From: CAVQFD01 sp963724695 | GTDB lineage: Bacteria; Acidobacteriota; Vicinamibacteria; Vicinamibacterales; CAVVIG01 | Assembly (NCBI GenBank): GCA_963724695.1 | Contig: CAVRVW010000011.1 | Location: forward strand, 558,001-622,000 | Direction: 5' to 3' | DNA: 64,000 bases | Shown here: piece by piece, positions 41,954 through 53,900 of the stretch | How the letters are laid out: the number at the start of each line of letters is the position of its first letter | How positions within the stretch are numbered: the first letter of the stretch is position 1 | Notes under the pieces: generated by a model | What the model was told of the DNA's origin: nothing | Databases searched by the model: none | The model's input: the letters and a program-made list of their open reading frames with translations, nothing else | Position numbers and translations under genes: made by a program

Positions 41954-43544
41954 TCAGGCCTCCACCCGCCCCACGGTGATGCCGAGCGTGGCATCGAACC
42001 CGGTGCCCTCGACCTTGAACTTCCACTGTCCGTTCTCGAGCTTCAGCTCGTCGGCGCCCGCGGTGTCGGCGAAGTTCTCGTCGCGATAGAGATACACCTT
42101 GATGCCGTCGAGCGATGCCGCGAGGTCCTGGCCCGGCGCGGCAACCGCGCGGATGTAGGTACTGCTTGCGGAAGATGACGTTGTCGGAGAAGCCCACGCC
42201 GAAGAGATCGCGTTCGCCGGCATAGAAGTCCAGGCGCATGACCAGGTCGCGCCGTCCATCCGGTGCACCGGGCATGGCGCTCGCCGAGATGCGGCTCGTG
42301 TCGAGCCACCCTTCCCAGACCAGCCGGTTCGGCCCGGCCCAGGCCATGCCGGTCTCCGGCTTCAGCTCATCGGAGAAGTCAGCGGTCCTGAACGGCCCGT
42401 AGCAGTTCTCTGCCTCCGCGCTCTGGTGAAACAGATCGAAGTCCACCCGCCGAGGCTTGATCGAGACGCCGAAGAACATCTCGCTCTTGCCGAACTTGTC
42501 GAACCCGCGCTTCACGTTGGCGGTCAGCAGGTGCAGCCGGGCCGAGATGTCGCCGTGAAAGAACCGTGTCGCCACCTCGTAGGCCTCGCGCGACGTGATG
42601 AGCGAGTCCACGCCCCCGTGGCACTTGTGCACGAAGGTTCGGGGAGCGCCGGGCAATTGCGCGGCCGTCTGCTTGACCAGTCCATCGCTCCGGTTGTAGT
42701 TCCAGCCGAACTCCTGCGGCGCCGAGGTCAGGCGGTTGAGCGCCGCCGCGATCCGCGTCCCGTAGCTCTTGTAGTTGGTGCCGACGACCGTCAGCACGCG
42801 CTCGGGCGGGAAGTGCTTCGAGAAGTTCTTGTAGCCCCAGGGGTTGTTCGGATCCTTCTGCGCCGCGGGGTTGAAGCGCTCGAGCTCGTCGCCGGCGTCC
42901 ACGAACTTGAAGTCGCGGACGGCCTGGAATGAGACGCCGTGGTGCGGCGTGCCGAGCGTCACGACCTTGTTGATGACGTCGGCCGCCTTCCGGCCGGCGC
43001 CGGGAACGCGACCTGGATGGCCTCGCGCACGATGAGCCCGCCCATCGAGTGCGCGATGATGTTGACGGGCGGCTTCTTCTCCCCTGATTTCACGACCGTG
43101 AGGTCGCGCACGAAGTCGATGAGCCGCACGAGCGCTTCCGAGTAGACCTTGATACTCCGATCGTCGAGATCGTAGTACCGGAACACCCACAGGCTCTTGC
43201 GCGGATCCTCGCGCGACTCCACGAGGTCGAGCGCGGTGCCGGCGTCGATGATGACGCGGACCGCTGAAGTATCCCGGATCGAGTGCCTTCAGGGCCTCCG
43301 GGCGCGCGTCCGGTCCCGCGATCGGACTGGTGTAGTAGCCCACCACGTTCGTCGCGTCGTGGTAGTGCCAGTGGGACTTGAGATACCTGAGGATGAGCCC
43401 CTCGTAGATGTAGTTCTCGCCGCGTTTCTGCGGGTAGACGGTCCCGTCGTTGAAGCCCTGATACGCCACCTGGCGCTCGTCCTCGGTGTTGAACCCTCCG
43501 AAGCCGCGGATGAGGATCAGGGGAACATGGGCGATGGTCGGCAT
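41954..43544 (-). CDS. PGAP1/lipase-like alpha/beta hydrolase (three frameshifts)
   Basis: About 530 aa. The N-terminus VPLILIRGFGGFNTEDERQ is the beta-strand with oxyanion loop; VNIIAHSMGGLIVREAIQ gives the nucleophile Ser in GHSMG-like context (AHSMGG) and VVTLGTPHHGVSFQAV follows, all as in PGAP1/triacylglycerol lipase-type proteins. A candidate His is in FVHKCHGGVDSLI. The C-terminal third is a beta-sandwich-like domain (DELKLENGQWKFKVEGTGFD). One-base shifts near 43262, 43010 and 42160 interrupt it. No clear signal peptide. Substrate probably an ester lipid. Confidence 0.75.
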
Positions 43545-43556
43545 GCGCGGGCCTCC

Positions 43557-44438
43557 TCAGGCCAGCTGGTAGAACAGCGGAACATCCTGGCGGAACGCCA
43601 GGATCTGGTGGATGTCGTAGGGGTCGGTGTCTCCGCCCGTGATCCAGTGGCTGAGCACCTGGAACGCGTGCGCGACGCCGGCGGCATCGTCGATGTCAGC
43701 GTCCACCTTGAAGGCGAGCGGTGTCGTGCGGCTCGAGAAGAAACTCAGCTGCAGGTTGCCGTACGGATCCGTCGTCTTGAAAGAGCCTCCGGCGTCGAAA
43801 CCCGGCGGCGGCGTGTGCAGCCTGCCGTCGACATCACGGAAACCGCTGCCGTCGCGATCGGCGAAGCGGTGCGTCGCGAGCGCGCTCTTGACCCGATCGC
43901 GCAGGTCGATTTCGACATCGGCAAAGATGCGGTCCGGACGGACCCTGTAGATCCGCTGGACCGAGCTCCACACCGAACGGGTCCCGTCGAACTTGAAGCT
44001 GCTCATCTTCGCGAAGAGGTTCAGGAGGCCGGCCTGCTGCTTTTCGTCGAGGCTGCCGTACAGCTCGGCTCCCCCGACATTCGAGCCTTCGAGCACAGAC
44101 CGCCGCAGCACATCGACGAGCGGCGCGGGGAGACCGTCGTAGTCCGGAATCGACGCCACGACACGGTCGGGATGGAGAGGGCAACAGATCTCCACGGTCA
44201 GCGGCTTGGACAGCGGGAGCATGACGAAGTGCGAGACCGGCCGGCGTCGGTCCGCGAAGACCTGGACGCGATACGACTGCCCGGGCGCCAGATTGTCGAA
44301 GCGCACGGCCCGGCGCCCTGGGACGTCGCGCGCGACACCCACCATCGCGCCGGTGGCGTTGGAGAAGACGCGCACCTCGACACGGTCGTCGATTGGTTCG
44401 TGCTCGGCGTTCCTGACGTGTACGGTCAACGTTGCCAC
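43557..44438 (-). CDS. Unknown protein with N-terminal Ig-like strand region
   Basis: A 293-aa protein, uninterrupted. Residues 1-75 (TLTVHVRNAEHEPIDDRVEV, RAVRFDNLAPGQSYRVQVFA) resemble a carboxypeptidase-regulatory or Ig-like beta-sandwich. The middle is helical (LYGSLDEKQQAGLLNLFAKM) and the C-terminus reads FQVLSHWITGGDTDPYDIHQ. No signal peptide or catalytic motif; family unknown to me. It lies 12 bases before the lipase gene and 19 bases after a cytochrome gene on the same strand. Confidence 0.6.
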   Translation of the reverse strand: MATLTVHVRNAEHEPIDDRVEVRVFSNATGAMVGVARDVPGRRAVRFDNLAPGQSYRVQVFADRRRPVSHFVMLPLSKPLTVEICCPLHPDRVVASIPDYDGLPAPLVDVLRRSVLEGSNVGGAELYGSLDEKQQAGLLNLFAKMSSFKFDGTRSVWSSVQRIYRVRPDRIFADVEIDLRDRVKSALATHRFADRDGSGFRDVDGRLHTPPPGFDAGGSFKTTDPYGNLQLSFFSSRTTPLAFKVDADIDDAAGVAHAFQVLSHWITGGDTDPYDIHQILAFRQDVPLFYQLA

Positions 44439-44457
44439 GCGTGAAGCTCCTTGGAGT

Positions 44458-45910
44458 TCAGAGGGTCTTCAAGTACTCAATCAGCGCCTGCTTCTGGTCG
44501 GGCCCCAGGGTGGTGCCGTAAGCGTGCCCACTGTTGGCGTTGCCCGGCTGCGTCGTATCGAAGGCCTGGCCGTGCTGCTCGGCCTCGGGCCCGTGCGAGA
44601 CGAAGCCCACCGCCGAGGGGTCGTACACGTCGTGGCCGCGCCAGAACCTCGAGGGACGTCGGTCGGCAGCCTCGAGCAGATCCGTCAGCGTCGGCACCGA
44701 TCCGTTGTGCAGATACGGCGCGTTCAGCCAGACGCCGGTCAAGCGGCATGGCGACGTAGCCGTTGGTCTTCCTGAACTGCTTGAACTGCCAGGACTGCCC
44801 CGGCGGCATACGCGTTGAACGCCGTGGCCGACGCCGCCGTCCAGGTGTCGAGGCGGTGGCGATCGGTCCCAACCTCCTCGACCGGAATGACCTGGCCCAT
44901 CCGCGCGCCCGTTCGGGCCGTGGCACGCGGAGCACTCGGCGGCGAAGACCGCCTCGCCCTGCGTCGGCGAGCGTCTGGTCGATCGGGAACGGATAAGGCG
45001 GCGGCTGCAGCTCGCGCATCCAGGCGCCGACGCGCTCGAGGCTCGGCAGGTCGACCGACTTCACGCTGGCGCCGTTGCCGATGGCCGAGCTGACGAGCAC
45101 TTCCTGGAACGACGGGTTCAGCCCGTCCCAGTGCAGCGCGCGGCCATCGCGGAGGCCCAGCGCCCAGAGCGGCGTCATGTCGGAGTTGCCGATGGTCTGT
45201 CGATCGGCTGTCGAAGCTGTCGATACTTGAACGGATTCAGCGGATCGATTCGTCCCCGGCCCCAGTTCGGCCGCGCGTCCATCCAGGCGAACTCTTCCTG
45301 TGGCGTCGAAGCGCGCGCCGGGTGCCCGGAATCAGCAGCACCCGGTAGTTCAGCGACTCGGTCCACGAGAGCTTTCCGATCTTCCCGATCTCGGCGAGCA
45401 TGTCGGACGCGTTGAAGCGCGGGTCCGCGGCGGCGGCCTCGAGAAACCGCGAGAACGCCTGCGGCGTCGACGATGCGACGTCGCGCCGCCGGGCACGATC
45501 ACGCGCGGCGACGCCGGCGAGGTCCGATACGTCGCGGTGTGGCAGAACGCGCAGTTGACGGCGATGCGCGTCGAGCCCGAGCACGTCCTTCTTCGAGAAG
45601 CCGATCGGCAGCTCGCGGCCGGGCTCCCAGATCAACCCGAGCGATCCGTATCCGCCGGCCCGGGCAGCTTCTCCGGGAACATCCGCGGCAGCACCTGCCA
45701 GATCCAGTACGGCATGCCCTTCTTCGGACTCGATCCCGACCGAGCCGTACTTGAAGTGCTCGTCTGGCGAGTCGGTTCCTCCTGCGCCCGATCGCGGCGG
45801 CGCCAGCACGCCGCCACGGCACACCCGAGAGCCATGCCGGGCGGGTCCATCGGACCCGCCGGATGTTGCGGACGGCGCCAGTCGCCGAAGCCGCGGCGCA
45901 TGGCGTTCAT
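44458..45910 (-). CDS. Di-haem c-type cytochrome, peroxidase/RoxA-like (frameshifted), copy 3
   Basis: About 484 codons over several phases. An N-terminal hydrophobic segment (MALGCAVAACW) is followed by HFKYGSVGIESEE, haem site 1 NCAFCHTAT (near 45545), haem site 2 ECSACHGP (near 44930), and the signature GVWLNAPYLHNGSVPTLTDL. The end LGPDQKQALIEYLKTL is diagnostic of this cytochrome group. Such proteins oxidise or oxygenate organic substrates or peroxides in the periplasm; the particular reaction is not known. ATG (45908-45910) overlaps the stop of the preceding copy. Confidence 0.75.
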
Positions 45911-47345
45911 AGCGTCTTCAGGTATTCGAGAAGCGCTTCGCGATCGGCGGCAGGCAGGTCGCGCCCGTAGACGTGGCCGCCGTTGCTGTTGCCGCGCAGG
46001 CCGGTGTCGAAACGCACGCCGTTCCGCTCGGCATCGGCGCCCTCGGAGACGAAGCCGACACGCTGCCAGTCGTAGACGTCGTAGCCGCGATAGAACGTCG
46101 CCGGCCGCTCCTCGGGGAAGAGCAGCGCGCGCAGCGTCGGCACCGATCCGTTGTGCAGGTACGGCGCGCGCAGCCACACGCCGTCGAGCGGCATGTTGGC
46201 GTAGCCGTCCGTCTTGCGGAAGTGCGAGAACTTCCAGGGCTTCCCTGTGCCGATCGTGTTCATCTGCGCCGCCAGCGCGCGCGTGAACGAGTTCAGGCGC
46301 TCGGGATCGGTCCCGATCTCGGCGAGCGGCGTCACCTGCCCGACGGCCGCGCCGTCCAGGGCGTGACAGCTCGCGCACGCGGCCTGATAGACCTGCCCGC
46401 CCTTCTCCACGCGGCTCGGTCGATGCGCGCCGACGGGATAGGCTGGCGGCTTCAGGTCGAGCGCCCACTGCGCGACGCGGTCGAGCGACGCGAGATCGAG
46501 CGACATCTCGCGTCGCGCCGGCGCCGATCGCCGCGCTCTTGTTCCGCTCCTCCACCTGGTTGTTGTTGCCGTCCCAGTGCAGCCACAGCCCCTGCCGGAC
46601 GCGCTGGTTGAACAGCGGCGGCAGGTCGGCGGTGCCGACGCTCGTGTCCGCCTTCAGGTCGAAGTTGAACATCCGCTTGTAGGGGTTGAAGGTGTCCACC
46701 CGGCCCGGTCCCTGCGGCGGACGATCGTCGAACCAGGCGTTCTGCTTGGCGCGCTCGAGGATGCCGTCGCGCGTCCGCTTGACGACGACGAAGCGGTAGA
46801 GCAGCGACGTGAACCAGCCGAAGCTCCGGATCCTGCTTGCGGATCGCCTCGATGAGCGTGCCGGCCTCGAAGCGCGGATCGCGGGCCGCGGCGGTCAGGA
46901 AGTTGGCGTAGCCCTGCAGGTCCATCTGGTGGGCCGGCATGCCGGCAATGATCTGCCTCGGGCTGGACGGCGATCTCGCGCACCGTGCCGGTGTGGCAGG
47001 TCGCGCAGTTGAGGCCGACGAGCGCGACCTGATCCTCGACATAGGTCGTGCCGATCGGGCGGCCCTGCGGCGGGTTGCTCTCGAAGATGAACCCGAGCCT
47101 CTCGTAGCCCTGGCCCGGCCGCTTCGGCAGCTTGTCGGCGAAGAGCACCGGCAGCACCCGCCAGATCGGATACGGCAGGCCGACCGTCTCCTCGGTGCCG
47201 ACCGAGCCGTACTTGAAGTGCGAGAGGATGTCGTCCTGCGCCGCCGACGCGCGCCGCGACCGAGCGCGGCGACAGCGCCGAGCCGCGGCTGCGAGCCACG
47301 CGCCGATTGCCAGACCGACGCGAGCCACGGCCTCCGCGGCGTCAT
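45907..47345 (-). CDS. Di-haem c-type cytochrome, peroxidase/RoxA-like (frameshifted), copy 2
   Basis: About 479 codons. Blocks: LSHFKYGSVGTEETVGLPYP, GFIFESNPPQGRPIGTTYVE, haem site 1 LNCATCHTGTVREIAV, FNQRVRQGLWLHWDGNNNQV, haem site 2 AACASCHALDGAAVG, GVWLRAPYLHNGSVPTLRAL and the ending LPAADREALLEYLKTL. It is a clear paralogue of the gene at 44458 (same blocks in the same order). ATG at 47343-47345 overlaps the flavoprotein stop (ATGA). Several one-base shifts occur. Confidence 0.77.
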
Positions 47346-48689
47346 GGCCGCCCTCCCTCGAAAGGCGTCGGGCGGAAGACCGACATGATCTCGCGCGATC
47401 ATCTCCTCGCGCGGCTCGAAGCGCGTCCTCGTCGTAGCAGCCGAGCGGGTTCTCGACGACGTTGACGAGGCACTTGTTGCAGTAGGTGCACGGGCTGCGG
47501 CGCGTGCGTCGAGCCCGCGCGCGAACATCTGGACCAGATCGTTGTTGGCGACGAGCGGCCGCGCGGCGCTCACGGCGTCGCAGTCGCCGCGGTCGATCGC
47601 GCCTCGAATGACCGACGCCGTCTGGAACCCGCCCGTGCAGATCACCGGGACCGTCACCGCCTGCTTGATCGCCGCGCGCGTCAGGCAGGTTCGGCGCCCT
47701 CGATGTTGTCGGGCTCGCCCGCGGCGTCGTTCCAGGCCCGCCGCGCAATCTGCCCGGATGCGCCGCGGAACAGCAGGAAGTTCGCGAACGTCCGCTCGCC
47801 GCTCGAGATCATCGTGTCGTAGGACTTGGCGCAGATCTTCCACCGGCAGATCCACGCCGGCCGGGTTCCTCGGATGCGGGAAGAAGCTGCCGATCGACAC
47901 GTGGATCGCATCCACGCCGGCCTCCACCAGCCACTGGCACACCTGACCGAGTCGTCGACGCGTGTTGCCCGACGGCCCGCGCCCGAACAGCGCCAGCGCA
48001 TCGTCGTGGTCGGTGGCGCTGATCTTCATCTGCAGATGGAAATCGTTGCCGACGCGCGCGCGAATCGCCTTGACGATGTCGAGGACGAAGCGGGCCCGGT
48101 TCTCGAGCGAGCCGCCGTACTCGTCGTTGCGGTCGTTGATGGCCGAGCTCAGGAACTGCGTGATGAGGTAGCCGTTGGCGCCGTGCAGCTCGACGCCGTC
48201 GAGCCCGGCCTCGCGCGCGCGCCGCGCGCCCTCGGCGAAGTACTGCGACGACCTCCCGGATCTGGGCGATGGTCATCCGCTCGCAGCGGAAGCCGTGGAT
48301 CGGATCCGCCTTGTCGGTGGAGCTCAGGCCCTGATCGGGTACTCGATGCCGTTGATGTCGCGCTGCCGGCCGCAGTGGCTGAGCTGCATGATGAACTTGC
48401 AGTCGTGCTCGTGCACCGCCTCGCCCAGCGCGCGCCAGAACGGAATGTCGCGAGTCGTTGTCGATCATCGCGTAGTTGGGCACGATGCGGCCGCGCAGGT
48501 GCACCGGCACGAACGACGAGATGATGGCGCCGACGCCGCCCCTGGCGAACTTGGTCTCCCAGTTGATGCGCGCCTGGTTGCCGGAGCCGTCGTAGTTGTC
48601 GAAGCGGCCCGAGATGTTCGACCGGAAGATCCGGTTCTTGACGGTCAGGTTCCGGAACTTCAGCGGCTCGAAGATGATGTCGCCGGCAT
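47342..48689 (-). CDS. Old-Yellow-Enzyme family NADH:flavin oxidoreductase with Fe-S motif (frameshifted)
   Basis: About 449 codons. Starts at ATG 48689; after an early one-base shift it reads IIFEPLKFRNLTVKNRIFRS, the canonical OYE/2,4-dienoyl-CoA-reductase opening, then FARGGVGAIISSFVPV, the WLVEAGVDAIHVSIGSFFP barrel strand, TVPVICTGGFQTASVIRGAI, and a cysteine cluster PCTYCNKCLVNV near the C-terminus as in Fe-S-containing family members. No C-terminal FAD/NAD Rossmann half is present. OYE enzymes reduce activated C=C bonds. It lies between two cytochrome genes, coupled to the one downstream. Confidence 0.8.
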
Positions 48690-48701
48690 GCCTCTCATCC
48701 C

Positions 48702-50635
48702 TCAGAACGTCTTCAGGAACTCGATGAGCGCCCACTTGTCGGCGTCCGGCAGCTGCGAGCCGAAGGTGTGCCCCGTCGAGAATGAAGTCGGGCGCCTTGT
48801 TGTTGCTGCAGCATCCGGCGGTAGCAGGCTCTCGTCCGAGAAGAGGTTCAGCAGCGAGCTCGTTCCGGACGATGTCCGGCAGCCGCGTCGGATCGACGCG
48901 GGCGACGTAGTCGACCGGCGTGCCGGCGGGAATGCGCACCTTGCGTGTGGTGCCGCTGATCTGTCACGGAGCTGTCGACCGTCGTCACCGGAATCGACTG
49001 CACGCCAAGCCGGCGTTCGGGCCAGAGCATCTTCTGCATGCCGTCGTTGAAGGCCGTCAGCCGGCCCGGCACGGACGGGTCCTTGACGAAGAGCCCGACC
49101 GAGTTGTTGTGCAGATACGGCGCGGTCGCCCAGATGCTCGTGAGCGACGCGGTGCGGTAGTAGCCGCGCCCGCCGCCGGGCATGTCGAAGTCGATCGGCT
49201 TGGTCGGGATCGCGCGGGTTGTAGAGGTTCGTGAGCCGGCCGACGCTCGGCAGCTCCTTGTAGGTCTCCGACGAGAACTGGTCCCAGATGTTGCCGCGTC
49301 GTCGCGTTGGTGCCCAGCGCCCGGGCGATGTTGGTGCCGATCCGATCGATCCCGTAGCGCTTGTCGTCGGACAGAAAGTTGTCGGTCAGGAAGTCGTCGC
49401 GCTGCACGGCCTCGCGGAACCACTGCACCGCATCGGCGGTGCCCGCCGGAGGCTGCTTGCTCGAGTGGCACGACGCGCAGTTCTCCGCGAACGCGCGCTT
49501 GCCGGCGCCGAGCGTTGCCGGCTGGCGCGTTCAGGAAGCCGGCGCCGTCCAGGCGCGTCCTTCAGCAGCAGCGGCTTCATCGTCTTGAGGAACGCCTCGG
49601 CGTTCGGCCATTCTGCGCTTCGGTGTTTCGCCAGTCCTCACAGTTCTTGCGCGCGTGGTCCATGTCGAAAGGCTGCTGCGGGCGGGCGATGCCGAGCACC
49701 GGATCGTGCCGCGTGACCCAGTAGTCGCCGCACATGCCGATGTTCACGTAGACGCGCAGCGAGGCCCCCGCGACGCCGATCGAGTCGGCGCCGTCCTTGA
49801 GGATGTGGTGGACGGGCACGGTCGTGCCGTCCCGCATTCGTTCGGGCGTCGTCGGCCGTGACGACAGATTGAAGATCGTGTTGATCGCGTTCGGGTTGTT
49901 GATGTGATCGGTGGCGAAACGCGACGTATCCGAGGTGCCGGGCGGCTGGCGTGCGGCGACATGCCAGCGGAAGTCGTCCGGCTTCATGTTGAGGCTGAAG
50001 AGCTTTCCTTCCTCCCAATACTGGTTGCCGATCGTCCCGGCCAGATTGGCCCAGGAGGGGCGCTCGGGATCGGCCGGCGGATTGAGTCGGGTTGTAGCCG
50101 ATGTGACAGAAGCCGCAGGTCATCCCGATGAGGTACGGCGGCTGCACGTCCTCTGGATGCTGCAGATACTTTTCGCGCGTTCCATCTCGAGGCGTCGAAC
50201 TTCGGGTTGGGGAACTTTCTCAACCCGACGATGCCGCTGGGCTCGCCGGGAATGCCAGGGCACCGGCGGTTGATTGCAGCGGTCCATCCAGAGCCCGTAC
50301 TGGTCGGGCGCCGTCGCCGCCTCACAGCCCGGCTGCGTGATGGCGCCGAGCTCGCGGAATCTGCGGCCGTGGCGCCGGCTGTCCACGTAGTTGAGCAGGC
50401 TGACGTTGCCGTCAGTGATGCGGTTCATCTCGACCCAGAAGGCCTCGTTGCCGCCGGTCCAGAAGTACCAGGTGTCGCGTCCTTCGCGCTCCTGGGGCGT
50501 GAAGTACCGTGTGTCGTAGCCGTAGTCGTCTGTCTGGGCCGGCGCAGCTGGAGGCTGCGCGCCGGCGATGGCAACCAGCACCGCCACAAGGCCGCACGTT
50601 GCGGCCGGAAATGCGCTTCGCATGTTGAGGGTCAT
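48702..50635 (-). CDS. Large di-haem c-type cytochrome (frameshifted), copy 1
   Basis: About 644 codons. Signal peptide region MRSAFPAATCGLVAVLVAIA, then YFTPQEREGRDTWYFWTGGN, MNRITDGNVSLLNYVDSRRH, haem site 1 MTCGFCHIGYNP (near 50110), GMCGDYWVTRHDPVLG, haem site 2 NCASCHSSKQPP (near 49450), YYRTASLTSIWATAPYLHNN and the end LPDADKWALIEFLKTF. It shares the C-terminal APYLHN block with copies 2 and 3 but is longer and more divergent. First gene of the minus-strand operon. At least six one-base shifts. Confidence 0.73.
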
Positions 50636-50827
50636 CACAGCACGCGCTCCTTCAGATGACATCGGCCGACGCGGGATTCTGGCGTCGGCAGTTGAACGGA
50701 CCTGTCGGCGTGAACGCTGGGGGGACAGAATCACAACACAAAATTCCAAGAGCGAAAAGATCAATCGCACCTCATCTGGTGAGTTTCGATGCGCCGGCGT
50801 TTCAGCTCTGCCGTTCGTTCGAATTCT

Positions 50828-50902
50828 GCTCGGGTAGATTTATTAGCTCTGCCGTTACAGTCGCGATCTCCAAGACAAGGGGTCTCGCAAATCTACCCGA
50901 GC
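50828..50902. repeat. 14-bp perfect inverted repeat with repeated flanks
   Basis: GCTCGGGTAGATTT (50828-50841) and AAATCTACCCGAGC (50889-50902) are exact reverse complements 47 bases apart. GATTTATT follows both arms in the same direction (50837 and 50903), and AGCTCTGCCGTT occurs twice nearby (about 50803 and 50845). The gap 50636-50914 has no gene that I can support. It sits at the 3' end of the C11/CHAT gene, and beyond the start of the cytochrome operon. It could be a terminator or a decayed element end. Confidence 0.55.
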
Positions 50903-50914
50903 GATTTATTTCAG

Positions 50915-53900
50915 CTAGCCCCGCGCCTCAGACGGACTCAGCCGTTGCAGGATCGTCGGCGTGGGGTCGCCGTAGAGCGCAATGCCGGTCCAGCCTGCTG
51001 AGCGCACGAGGCCGATGTCTTCCGGATCGGTCCCTCCGTTCTCGATGACGGGCGCAAAGGCGTCGTCGTCGCCGGCCCGGCCTTCGCGCACCAGGCGACG
51101 CGCCAGCGCGAGCGCTTCGCCAAGGCTGGTGCGGCGCAACAGCAGCGCCTGGTAGAAGACCGACGCGAGATTTTTCGCGTCGGTCTCGGGTATCCGCCAC
51201 AGCGGCCCGATGTAGGCGGCGACGCCTTGGCCAAGAGCAGCGCTGGCCATCCCGTACACGCCATCGTGGTACCCGCGCGGAGAGTCTCCGGTCTCACGCG
51301 CGCCCTCGCACGCACTGCCGTACATCAGCCATGGCGTGACCGCGGCGTTCGCCAGCGTATGGCGCAGCTCGAATGCGTAGAGATCGCCATCGCTGAATCT
51401 CCAGCAGCTGCGCTCGGGGTGGCTGGCGTCGAAACGGCCGTGGCCGGCGAAATGCACCACGTCATACCGGCCCTCGCGGAGAAGTTCGCGGAACTGATCC
51501 ACCGTGACCGGCTTGTCGATGTAGCGACGGAAGTTCGACGGGTCGACGAGCCCCGGCAGGCGCTCCTGCAGCCGCTCGAAGCATTCGGCCACGTGATCGC
51601 CTTCGAGCGCGCCGACGCCAGCCAACTCCGCGCCCTGCGCTTCGATGCTGGGCGCGACGACCAGCAGGCGCAGCGGTCCTTGCCGGCGCGATCCGGACCA
51701 CCGGCGCACCGTCTCCATGTCGGCGATCAGCTGTCGCCCGATGGCGAACCGATCGACCAGCCACCCCGAGCTGTCGCGCAAGAGCTCCCATGGGTAACGC
51801 ATCAGCTCGCGCGGCATCTGCATCACGAGGTGCACCGGCCGCCCGTCCTGCGCCTTGATCTCGGCCAGCTGCTCGCTGACGCCGTGCAGGATGTCGTCGC
51901 CGAGCAGGCTCCCGCAGCGCGCCAGCCGCTGCACGATGCGCGATGGCTGCTGTGCGTCCGTTCCCGAGGCCAGGCCGACTTCGTCCATCTCCTTGAGCAC
52001 CCGCTCCAGGCGCTCCCGCGTGATCGGGTTCCGTTTCTCGACGACCGTGGCGCTGCGATCGATCGACGACAGCCGGACGCTGTACATGGCAATGGGATCG
52101 CGCCGATCGGTGCGGCGGCGATCCGCCGGCCCGTCATCAGCGCCGTCGTCGTCCGTGTCGTAGTCGGGCTCGATTGTGAGGAACACCGCATCCGGCGCCG
52201 AGAGGGCGCGGAGCTGATCGGCATGCCGGCCGGTCAGCGCATGCTCGCCGGCCAGCCGGTGCATCAGCTGAAACCTCGCTTCGAGTGGGGCGGCCGTCAG
52301 CTGCGACTCGAGCAGCCGCCACAGCATGCGTGCGTGGTTCTCGATGAGGTCGATGGCGGTCAGGAACGCCGTCCAATGGAGATCGCGGCTGAACTTCAGC
52401 TCGAGGTAATTCGACTCCGCCAGCTTGTCGAGGTCCACCGGGCGGTAGAGCGCCAGGCCGCAGCGTCCCGACGGGGGCCAGACGGCGACGACGGCCGGAC
52501 GCCGGTTCTCGTCGGCCTTGCGGGTCAGTTCGGCCACGCGCTGCGCCAGCCGCGCGAGCTGCTTGGCGGCTTCGATCCCCTCGAGCCGATCGTTCAGCTC
52601 CCGCTTCTGGGCGTCGCTCATCCGCACGGATGCGGTCCGGAAGATGGCGGTCCATGCATCGGGCTCGCGCGGCGCCGGTGGATCGCCCTCCATGAACAGC
52701 CGTCTCACCTGCACGGCGATGTTGTCTCCGGCCCTGGCAATCTGGGTGTGTTCGCCCTCAGCAACCCGGGCCACGACCAGCTCGACGGCCGATCGGCATT
52801 TCCCGAGCTCGCGCTCCAGCTTGCGGAAGACCTCGGAGGTCTCGGTCTGGCGTGCGTTCTCGCGCGCGGCCGCACCGAGAATGCGCAGCGCTTCCGACAG
52901 CCGGGCGTGCGCCATCTTCGGCAGGGTTTCCGACGCCCACCTCACCACCGCATCGCCCGCGGCGTCTTTAAGCGACGCCTGGATGGCCGTCGCTACCGCG
53001 GCCAGGTCGTAGGCCCATGCATGCTTCAGGACTTCCAGCTGCCGCTTGAACGTCTGGTCCCGCGCGTACCACATCACGTCGTTGCTGAGCCACTGCAGGT
53101 ACACGATGCTGAAGGTGTCGAGCGCTTGCGCGAGGGGCGCCAGCTCGCGCAGGTTGATCGCCGAGGCAGTGACCGGCGGCGCGCTTCCGTGCGGCGTCTT
53201 CGTGTAGTGATCGGCCAGGACCGCGATCGTCTCCCTGGCAAGCGGTTCTCCGTAGGGATCGACGTTCTGCCGCCACGCCGGGCCGACGTCGGCGGCCGCG
53301 GCAGCGAGCACGCCCTTCCATCGCTCCAGGATCGAGGCGTACGGCCAGTGGACCAGGCTCGGGGCGTCCTGCCGGCCGTCCGGTTGCAGGCCGACCAGGA
53401 ACTCGACGCTGTGGCGCAGCTCGTACGCGACCTCCATGAACTGCATCGCGTACATGTCGCACGCGAGCATCACCAGGCGGCGCGACGCCCCCGGCGGGAA
53501 GGCGCGGCAGAGCACATCCTGCAGCTCGTGCAACTCGATCGCATCGTCGGTCGCACGGTCGTCGCAGATGGCAAAGGTGCGGCTGGCGTCGAACGGCGGC
53601 CGCCCGACCACCGAGTCGTGGTCCATGATCCCGAGGCCCGCCATGACGAGGATGTAGCGCCGGGCCGGGCACGCATCGAACGCCCACTCGAGAAACTGCT
53701 CCAGCGTGTGGGGATCCCCGCTGTTGACGGCGCCGATCGCTTCGACCACCGCAGGCTCGGTATCGCCGGCACGCAGTGCGTAGCGGCGCGCGCCGGACTC
53801 GAGATCCAGGTACACGGCCACCGAAAGCTGGGCTGACGCGCCGACCGCCCGGATGTCGTCGAGCGCCGAGACGAAGGGGTCCTGCGCGTCCGGCCGGTTG

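Noticed and set aside
51227..53836. 869-codon plus-strand frame opposite the C11/CHAT gene
   Set aside because: The minus-strand protein has recognisable C11 and CHAT motifs; the plus-strand frame has biased composition (His, Arg, Gln) and no motif.
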